DNA of 64,000 bases. Source: Fratercula arctica (taxonomy: Eukaryota > Chordata > Aves > Charadriiformes > Alcidae). The stretch spans positions 10,957,837 through 11,021,836 of the forward strand of contig CANTUZ010000014.1 of NCBI GenBank assembly GCA_947846985.1, given 5' to 3'. The translations under genes and the position numbers were made by a program. Numbering within the stretch: position 1 is the first letter of the stretch; the number at the start of each line of letters is the position of its first letter. The notes beneath the pieces are model-generated. The model did not search any database. It had not been told where the DNA came from and saw only the letters and a list, made by a program, of their open reading frames with translations. Below, piece by piece: positions 57,401-64,000 of the stretch.

Positions 57401-59786
57401 CGTCCCCATGCCCACCATGACGTCCCCATGCCCACGTTGGCGTCCCCATGGCCATCCCCGTGGCCACGTTGACGTCCCCATGGCCACGGTGACGTCCCCA
57501 TGCCCACCATGACGTCCCCATGCCCACGTTGATGTCCCCATGGCCGTCCCCATGCCCACCATGACGTCCCCATGCCCACGTTGATGTCCCCATGGCCGTC
57601 CCCATGCCCACCATGATGTCCCTGTGCCCATGTTGGTGTCCCCATGGCCGTCCCCATGCCCACCATGATGTCCCCATGCCCACGTTCATGTCCCCATGCC
57701 CACCATGACGTCCCCATGGCCACCACGATGTCCCCGTGCCCGCGTTGGTGTCCCCGTGCCCACGGCGGCGTCCCCACGGCAGGTACTACCGCTTCAACGA
57801 GGACAGCCGCGCGGTGGACCCCGACTACCCCAAGGGCATCGAGGTCTGGGGGGGCGTCCCCGAGTCCCCCCGCGGCGCCTTCATGGGCCCCGACGATGGT
57901 GAGGGACACGGGGGGGGGGGGACGGGACATGGGGACACACGCGGGGGCTCGGGGAGGGCCAAGGGGGGGACACGGGGGGGGGGGGGGGACATGGGGGGGA
58001 CACTGGGGGGGTGGCGCGGGGTCCTGACTGGTGTCTCTTCTCTCCCCCTCCCCGTGTCCCCCCCCATGTCCCCCGTCCCCCCTGTGTCCCCCCCGATGTC
58101 CCCTGTCCCCCCCGATGTCCCCCGTCCCCCCCATCCTCCTCATGTGTCCCCCCCCACCATGTCCCCCATCACCCCAATGTCCCCATGTCCCGTCACCCCC
58201 ATGACCCCCCCGATATCCCCCCACCCCCCCATGTCCCCCCCCAATGTCCCCGTGTCCCCCCCCCCGATGTCCCCCCATGTCCCCATCACCCCAATGTCCC
58301 CCATCCCCCCCCCATGCCCCGTCACCCCCATGACCCCCCCCATGTCCCCCCTCCCCCTGACGTCCCCCATCCTCCCAATGTCCCCCCCCATGTCCCCTGT
58401 CCCCCAATGTCCCCCCTCCCCCAATGTCCCCTGTCCCCCCCCTCCGTGTCCCGTCACCCCCACGACCCCCCCATGTCCCCCCCTCCCCCCATGTCCCCCA
58501 TCCTCCCAATGTCCCCTGTCCCCCCCCCATGTCCGCTGTCCCCCCGACGCCTCCTGTCCCCCCCCGATGTCCCCCATCCCCCCCATGTCCCCCCTCCCCC
58601 TGACGTCCCCTGTCCCCCCAATGTCCCCCCCCAATGTCCCCCACCCCCCCATGTCCCGTCACTCCCATGACCCCCCCATGTCCCCCCTCCCCCTGATGTC
58701 CCCCCCAATGTCCCCTGTCCCCCCCATGTCCCCTGTCCCCCCCCCATGTCCGCTGTCCCCCCCGATGCCTCCTGTCCCCCCCCGATGTCCCCCCTCCCCC
58801 TGACGTCCCCTGTCCCCCCAATGTCCCCCCCCAATGTCCCCCATCCCCCAATGTCCCCGTGTCCCCCCCCGATGTCCCCCCATGTCCCCATCACCCCCAT
58901 GTCCCCCCTCCCCCTGATGTCCCCCATCCTCTCAATGTCCCCGTCCCTCCCATGTCCCCCCCGATGTCCCCCCTCCCCCCAATGTCCCCCCTCCCCCGAT
59001 GTCCCCCCTCCCCCCAATGTCCCCCCTCCCCTGACGCCTCCTGTCCCCCCCCAATGATGTCCCCCCTCCCCCTGATGTCCCCCCTCCCCCTGACGTCCCC
59101 TGTCCCCCCCAATGTCCCCCCCCATGTCCCCTGTCCCCCAATGTCCCCCCTCCCCCGCTGTCCCGTCCCCCCCCGTGTCCCATCACTCCCATGACCCCCC
59201 CCATGTCCCCCCTCCCCCTGACGTCCCCTGTCCCCCCAATGTCCCCCCCCATGTCCCCCCCCATGTCCCCCATCCCCCCAATGTCCCCTGTCCCCCCCCA
59301 TGTCCGCTGTCCCCCCGATGCCTCCTGTCCCCCCGATGTCCCCCCTCCCCCCAATGTCCCCCCTCCCCCGATGTCCCCTGCCCCCCCCCCCCCCCCCGCC
59401 GTGTCCCCCCCCCCCGCCCCCCCCCCCCAGCCTTCACCTACTTCTACAAGGGGAACCGCTACTGGAAGTTCGACAACCAGCAGCTGCGGGTGGCCCCCGG
59501 TTACCCCAAATCGGTGCTGCGGGACTGGCTGGGCTGCGGCGGGGGGGAGGCCGACGGGGGGGGGCCCTTCCCCCCCCCCCCCCCCCCACCCCCCCAACCA
59601 GCCCGGGGGGGGGGGACACCGAGGTCATCGTCATCGAGGTGGGGGCGGGGGGCGGGGGCGGTGGCCGCCCCCCTGGCGCTGCTGGGGGCCGCGGGGGGGC
59701 TGGCGGCCCTGGCCCTGCTCTGCCGCCGCCGGGGGGCCCCCAAGAGCCTCCTGCGCTGCCAGCGCTCCCTCCTGCCCCGCGTCTAG
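48419..59786 (+). CDS. MMP14: Membrane-type matrix metalloproteinase 14 (MT1-MMP)
   Basis: Exons: 48419-48499, 50339-50487, 52720-52842, 52975-53282, 54124-54285, 54391-54548, 55025-55163, 55848-55998, 57783-57898, 59431-59786 (1743 bases, 580 aa; human 582). It has a signal peptide ([10 protein letters not shown]), then [20 protein letters not shown]. The cysteine switch is PRCGVPD, the furin site [11 protein letters not shown], and the MT-loop region [15 protein letters not shown]. The zinc site is [11 protein letters not shown] with the SAIM Met-turn. A hinge, a four-bladed hemopexin domain ([11 protein letters not shown] to DWLGC), a TM segment ([16 protein letters not shown]) and a short tail CQRSLLPRV follow. 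In the stalk the conserved acidic stretch (DTEVIVIEV) lies one frame over from the flanks, so two compensating slips in poly-G are likely. The tail has Arg where mammals have the Src-site Tyr; the palmitoylated Cys is kept. Confidence 0.97.
48500..49190 (+). other. Low-complexity start of MMP14 intron 1
   Basis: Alternating poly-C, poly-G and T-rich blocks (TTTTTTTTGTTGTTG at about 48990-49020). No exon seen. Confidence 0.5.
49195..49905 (+). repeat. 12-bp-core minisatellite in MMP14 intron 1
   Basis: Repeated GTCCATCCCCGT, with GTCCCTCTGTCC variants, for 700 bases. The 12-bp core keeps spurious reading frames open on both strands. Confidence 0.9.
50502..52540 (+). repeat. 36-bp minisatellite in MMP14 intron 2
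   Basis: About 56 copies of a strict 36-bp unit: GGTCCTCCAGGAGCCATC, then GATGG/GGTGG/GACGG, then CCGTTGGGTTGTG. Variation is concentrated in the few bases after GCCATC and in CCG versus TTG/CTG. Since 36 is a multiple of three and the unit lacks stops, huge false ORFs arise on both strands. Confidence 0.95.
53500..54060 (+). repeat. Minisatellite in MMP14 intron 4
   Basis: Units of about 55-60 bp with ATGGCCATGGGGGTGTCC, TTGACCCAGTTTAGGTCC and CTCCTTGGCCCAA. Confidence 0.88.
54560..54920 (+). repeat. Minisatellite in MMP14 intron 6
   Basis: GGGGATGGAGGTGGGACGTG units of about 20 bp. The same motif family fills intron 7. Confidence 0.85.
55180..55800 (+). repeat. Minisatellite in MMP14 intron 7
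   Basis: GGGGATGGAGGTGGGGACGT units with ACATGAGGACGTG variants, nearly the same sequence as intron 6 although an exon lies between them. Confidence 0.88.
56020..56790 (+). repeat. First minisatellite in MMP14 intron 8
   Basis: GGGACCTTCTGGGTTCTTCT and GGGACCTCTT units, 10-bp core. Confidence 0.88.
56815..57780 (+). repeat. Second minisatellite in MMP14 intron 8 (GACGTC-rich)
   Basis: CATGCCCACGTTGACGTCCC and CATGGCCGTCCC units of 18-24 bp continue up to the acceptor of exon 9. GACGTC or GATGTC occurs about every 20 bases. Confidence 0.88.
57905..59400 (+). repeat. C-rich minisatellite in MMP14 intron 9
   Basis: CCCCATGTCCCCC, CCCCTGATGTCCCCC and CCCCAATGTCCCCC units of 15-18 bp over 1.3 kb. 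Confidence 0.88.
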
Positions 59787-60816
59787 GCCACGCCCCGGCC
59801 ACGCCCACGCGGGCCACGCCCACCCCGGACACGCCCAAACCACCCCCCTCCCCCTCCGCCCCCCCACCCCCCCCCCCCCCCCATCATCCCCTATGGGGGG
59901 CACCAAGGGAGAGCTGCTGGGAGACAAGGCCACGCCCCCTCCCCCCCGGCCACGCCCACAAGAGGCCACACCCCCCTCCCCCGCGGGCCACGCCCACCCG
60001 GGCCACACCCACCTCCATCCCCTATGGGGGCATCAGGGGAGCCAGGAGGTCACGCCCCCCCCCCCCCCCTTGCGGAGGCCACGCCCCCCTCCCGGAAAAG
60101 CCACGCCCACCGCGGGAGGCTCCACCCACCAGGAGACACCCCCCCGGGGAGACGGGGAGGCCACGCCCCCCCCCCACGAGGCCACGCCCCTCCCACCGCG
60201 TGGCCACGCCCCTCCTTGGGCCCCTCCCCTTCTCAGCGTGGGCGGGGCTTGTCCTGGCCACGCCCCCCTCCCTCCTCCAATGGTGCTCTGGGCGGGGCCA
60301 CGCCTCAGCCCCGCCCCCCCTTTTTTTTGGGGGGGGGGTGTGGGTGTGTGTCTTGACCTTTGACCTGGCTGGGAAAGGTCAGGGGTCGCCTCCCCCCCCC
60401 CTTCCCCCCCTCCCCCAACAGGGCCGGGAGGGGGCGGGGCCCGGAGGCAGCCAATCCCCGTGAAGGGGAGGGAGGGGGCGGGGCCCATCCGTGGAGCGGA
60501 GGCCCCTGATTGGCCAACAGAGGTGGGCGGGGCCGCTGGAGGGCTGGGCGGGGGCTGCGCGTGGGGCGGGGCTATGCAAATGAGGGGGCGGGGCCCGGTG
60601 TACATAACAAAGGGGGGGGTTTGACGCTTTTTTTGGGTTTATTTTTGGGATTTTTTTTTGGTTTTTTTTTGTTTTTTTTACCGGTTTTGGGTTTTTTTTG
60701 GGGGGGGGGAAAAAGTGGGGGGGGGGGGGGGGGGGCCGGGGGGGGGCCCGATCCCCCCCCTCCTGCGGGCCGGGAGAGGGGGGGGGGGAGGGGCGCCCGG
60801 ACGGCTGGGTCCCTCC

Positions 60817-60853
<37 letters not shown>

Positions 60854-60882
60854 AATAATTAATAATTAATTAATTAATAATT
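59787..60882 (+). other. MMP14 3' region: GC-box repeats, T-rich and G-rich tracts
   Basis: First GGCCACGCCCC boxes (59787-60330), then GC-rich DNA with one reversed octamer ATGCAAAT at 60574-60581, T-rich sequence (60625-60700) and a G-run of about 30 (60820-60852). Probably 3' UTR up to the poly(A) signal. No other gene seen. Confidence 0.5.
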
Positions 60883-60888
60883 AATAAA
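60883..60888 (+). terminator. MMP14: Probable MMP14 poly(A) signal
   Basis: AATAAA follows an AATTAATTAATTAATAATT stretch, the first canonical plus-strand signal after the stop. It implies a 3' UTR of about 1.1 kb. Confidence 0.5.
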
Positions 60889-60949
60889 GGAATGCCCGGA
60901 GGAGGGGGGGTGGGGCGCTGGCGCCTGCTGGTTTGTACTGGGAGCGGCG

Positions 60950-62225
60950 GTGGGGGGGGGGCGGGGGGGAGGGAACTGGGAGCACTGGGAGGGGGTTAGG
61001 GGGTTACTGGGAGGGGGTGGGGGGCTACTGGGAGCACTGGGAAGAGAATAGGGGGTTACTGGGAGCACTGGGAGGGGATTAGGGGTTACTGGGAGGGGGT
61101 GGGGGGTTACTGGGAGCACTGGGAAAGACATAGGAGAGGTCCTGGGCAGCTGGGATTGGGGAGGGGTACGATCTGAGGGGGCGGGTTACTGGGTAGCACT
61201 GGGAGAGATGGGGGATTACACAGGGGATATTACTGGGGGGGTGGGGGCTATGGGAGCACTGGGAGATAGGGGTTACTGGGAGCACTGGGAGGGGGTTAGG
61301 GATTACTGGGAGCACTGGGAGGGGGTTAGGGATTACTGGGAGGGTACTGGGGGCTCACTGGGAGAAATGGGAAGGGATTAGGGGTCACTGGGAGGAGGCT
61401 TCAGGGCTACTGGAAGTACTGGGAAGGGACTGGGGGTTACTGGCAGCACTGGGAAGAGAATAGGGGGTTACTGGGTGGCCATTAGGTGTTACTGGGAGGG
61501 GACTGAGGGGTTACTGGGAGCACTGGGACAAGGTTAGGGGTTACTGGGAATAAATTAAGTCTTACTGGGGGCGGGGGGGGTGTTAGGACTTGCTGAGAAG
61601 AGAGAAAGGGGTTACTGGGAGTACTGGGAGGTGGCATGGGGCTACTGGGAGCACTGGGAGGGGATTAGGAGTTACCGGGAAGGGGTTGAGAGCTCACTGG
61701 GAGCTACTGGGAGGGGGTTAAGGGTTACTGGAAGGGGGTTGAGGGCTTACTGGGAGCACTGGGAGGGGAGTGAGGGGTTACTGGGAGCACTGGGAGGGAT
61801 TTAGGGCTTACTGGGAGGGAATCGGGGGTTACTGTGAGCCCTGGAAGGGGATTACGAGTTACTGGGAGAGGACCGAGGGCTTACTGGGAGCTACTGGGAG
61901 GGGGTTAGGGCTTACTGGGAGCACTGGGAGGGGATTGAGGGTTTACTGGGAGCTACTGGGAGGGGGTTAAGGGTTACTGGGAGGGGGTTAGGGCTTACTG
62001 GGAGCACTGGGAGAGGAGTGAGGGGTTACTGGAAGCCCTGGGAGGGGATTAGGAATTACCGGGAGGGGATTGAGGGTTTACTGGGAGCTACTGGGAGGGG
62101 GTTAAGGGTTACTGGGAGAGGGTTAGGGCTTACTGGGAGCGCTGGGAAGGGAGTGAGGGGTTACTGGGAGCCCTGGGAGGGGTTTAGGGCTTACTGGGAG
62201 GGAATCGGGGGTTACTGGGGGCCAC
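60950..62225. repeat. G-rich minisatellite between MMP14 and MRPL52
   Basis: TTACTGGGAGCACTGGGAGG and GGGGTTAGGG/GGGATTAGGGG units. Scattered TTAGGG hexamers occur, but never in direct tandem. No gene seen. Confidence 0.85.
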
Positions 62226-62409
62226 TGGGAGCTGGCGGCGCCCCCAGTCCCGTGCCTGGGCCGGCTGCCCGGGTGGTGACGTCATGGGCGATGACGTCAT
62301 CGGCCGCCACATCTGGAGTGGGGGAGGGGAAGCGCGTGACGGGGCGGGGGGGGGGGGGGGGGGGGGGGGCGGAGCCGAGAGACGGGTTTTGGGGTCAAAA
62401 CCGCTCGGT

Positions 62410-62415
62410 TTTATT
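62410..62415 (-). terminator. MRPL52: MRPL52 poly(A) signal (minus strand)
   Basis: TTTATT on the plus strand is AATAAA on the minus strand, 143 bases beyond the MRPL52 stop codon. Confidence 0.8.
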
Positions 62416-62557
62416 AATACGTTGGAACAAAAAGGGGGGGGGGGGTGTCCCAAAACCCCCCCGAAACCCCCCTGAAACCCCCCCAAAAGGGACCCAGGTG
62501 TCCGGGCGCTCGCTCTCGGGCGGGGGGGACCGGGGGTGGGGGGTGTCCGGCGGCTCC

Positions 62558-63753
62558 TCACTGGTCCGTACTGGTCCGTACTGGGGGGCGCTGGGAGCCC
62601 TTGGGGCGCAGACGGGGTTCGGGGACCCCCCCGGGCTCCCCCCGGTTCATGGCGGCGTCCAGGACCCGGCTCAACTTCACGGCCCGGCGCTGGGGGGGGG
62701 GGGGGAAAAGGGGTTGGGGACCCCCCCGAAACCCCCCCAAAGGGGACCTGGGCATCCTGGGGGGGGGGGCAGAGCCCAAAACCCCCCTCAAAACCTCCCA
62801 AAACCCCAAATAATCCCCAAAACTGCCCCCCCAAAGGGAACCCAGGTATCCGGGAGGGGGGGGGGGGGGCAGAGCTCAACCCCCCCCCCCCAAAACCTCC
62901 CAAAACCCCAAATAATCCCCAAAACTGCCCCCCCAAAGGGAACCCAGGTGTCCGGGGGGGGGGAATGGTCCTAAAACCCCCCCCCAAAACCTCCCCCAGT
63001 CCCCCCCAAAACCGCCTCTAAAAAGGGACCCAGGGGTCTGGAAGGGGGACCCAACCCCCCCCCTGAAATGGCCCCCAAAAAGGGGGTTCTGGGGGGGGCA
63101 CCCAGAGGGTCCCGTCCCCCCCCCCCCCCCCAAAACTCACCGCCGTCTCCTCGTTCTCCCGCAGCCGCCGGAGCTGCCCCTTCCACAGTGGGGCCGGGCG
63201 TCCGTCTGGGGGGGGGGAGATGGGGGGGAGCAATGGAGGTGGGGGGGGGGTCTCAGGGCCCCAGGAATCTGGGTGGAGCCCCCCCCAAAAAAGGGACCGG
63301 GGGGGGGGGGGGTGGGGGGCAGGTTCTCACCGACGAAGGACCAGTCGGGGAGGTCGCGCAGGGGCCCGTACCCGGCCGTGCTGGGGGCGAAGCCTTGTCT
63401 GGGGGGGGGGGGACACACACATATGGGGGGGGGACCCCAGAGTCCGGGGACCCCCCCCCCCCCGCCCCCACCCGCCCAAAGGACCCCCATCACCCCCCCC
63501 CCCCCCCCCCCCCCCCCCGCCGCCATCGCACCCAGGACCCCCCCAACCCCTTCAAAAAGACCGAGTTTTCCCCCAATTCCAGGGGACCCCCCCCCCCCCC
63601 CGGGGGACCCCCACCCGAGGAGGGATCCAGGGACACCCCCCTCCCCCCCCCCCCCCCAAAAAGGGGACCCAGGGGGCCCTTACGCCACTCGCCATTGGCC
63701 CATCCGTTGGTGGGGGGGGGCCAGGGGCCGCAGGGATCGGGCCCGCTGCTCGG
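62558..63753 (-). CDS. MRPL52: Mitochondrial ribosomal protein L52 (5' end missing)
   Basis: Minus-strand exons: 63753-63684, 63398-63331, 63205-63141, 62689-62558. All phases agree. The joined protein reads MGQWRVA, QGFAPSTAGYGPLRDLPDWS, then DGRPAPLWKGQLRRL, RRAVKLSRVLDAA and ends LRPKGSQRPPVRTSTDQ. It matches mammalian MRPL52 ([20 protein letters not shown] region), a large-subunit mitoribosome protein. Exon 63753 begins with a split codon and is preceded by an acceptor, so the start codon and mitochondrial targeting peptide lie upstream: in 63760-64000 or beyond the right edge. No frame slips are needed in the visible exons. Confidence 0.9.
62760..63130 (-). repeat. Short tandem repeat in MRPL52 last intron
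   Basis: About three copies of a unit of roughly 90 bp with AAACCTCCCAAAACCCCAAA and CCCCCAAAGGGAACCCAGG on the plus strand. Confidence 0.7.
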
Positions 63754-63759
63754 CTGAGG

Positions 63760-64000
63760 GGGGGGGAGAGAAGGGGGCGGGGTCAATCAAGCCCCGCCCA
63801 CAGCCGCTTAGCCCCGCCCACAGCCGCGTAATCCCACCCCAACCCCCTCCCATGCCCTCTTAGCCCCGCCCCCGGGGTCTTAACCCCGCCCACACCGAAC
63901 TAAACCCCGCCCCGTTCCCCTTAGCCCCGCCCCCAGCTCAACCCCCGCCCCCCGACCTTTAGCCCCGCCCCCTCCCCCCATTATCCCCCTCCCCGGCGTC
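63760..64000. repeat. GC-box array at the right edge
   Basis: AGCCCCGCCCACAGCCGC and TTAGCCCCGCCCCC units every 15-25 bases. It may include the MRPL52 promoter; no exon could be assigned. Confidence 0.45.

Noticed and set aside
54476..58851. Large minus-strand frames over MMP14 introns 6-9
   Set aside because: Antisense repeat translations overlapping hemopexin exons.
60950..62225. Interstitial telomere array
   Set aside because: TTAGGG occurs singly inside longer units and never in direct tandem.

Overview
The window looks like a stretch of a bird dot microchromosome. It is extremely GC-rich and packed with short tandem repeats, has long poly-C and poly-G runs, and shows no recognisable transposons. 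It carries small vertebrate genes with GT-AG introns whose protein neighbours I recognise as the human 14q11.2 set (RNF212B, PSMB5, HAUS4, PRMT5, RBM23, REM2, MMP14, MRPL52). The avian assignment is an inference from composition, repeat style and gene content. All gene names come from protein similarity read by eye, not from a search.

Layout: 1-2180 holds the 3' end of an unidentified proline-rich gene (+). RNF212B (+) runs from 2727 to about 8.2 kb; PSMB5 (+) 8364-10893; HAUS4 (+) 11827-15068; PRMT5 (+) 15786-28250; RBM23 (+) 29475-42633; REM2 (-) 46.4-43.7 kb, tail to tail with RBM23; MMP14 (+) 48419-59786; MRPL52 (-) 63.75-62.56 kb, with its first exon probably beyond the right edge. Most intergenic gaps are 0.1-2 kb and hold CpG/GC-box promoters. 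Nearly all introns over 300 bp are filled by a tandem repeat private to that intron.

The genes do not form one pathway. They are an ancient syntenic block of mostly housekeeping genes: a proteasome subunit, a spindle augmin subunit, an arginine methyltransferase, a splicing coactivator and a mitoribosomal protein. With them sit a meiotic RING protein, an RGK GTPase and a membrane metalloprotease.

Most unusual: (1) several intronic minisatellites have units carrying a transcription-factor-like core. These are CTCF-core-like units in RBM23 intron 9, POU octamers in a REM2 intron, YY1-like sites in RNF212B introns, and NF-Y CCAAT units in the PRMT5 promoter. (2) Six genes carry one-base reading-frame slips in poly-C/poly-G tracts inside otherwise well-conserved exons, most simply explained as consensus homopolymer errors. 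(3) An RBM23 terminal intron splits the last Met codon, so spliced and retained forms end identically. (4) A 105-nt stop-free mini-intron lies in the MMP14 hinge. (5) There is a perfect 660-bp-period duplication in RNF212B intron 2.
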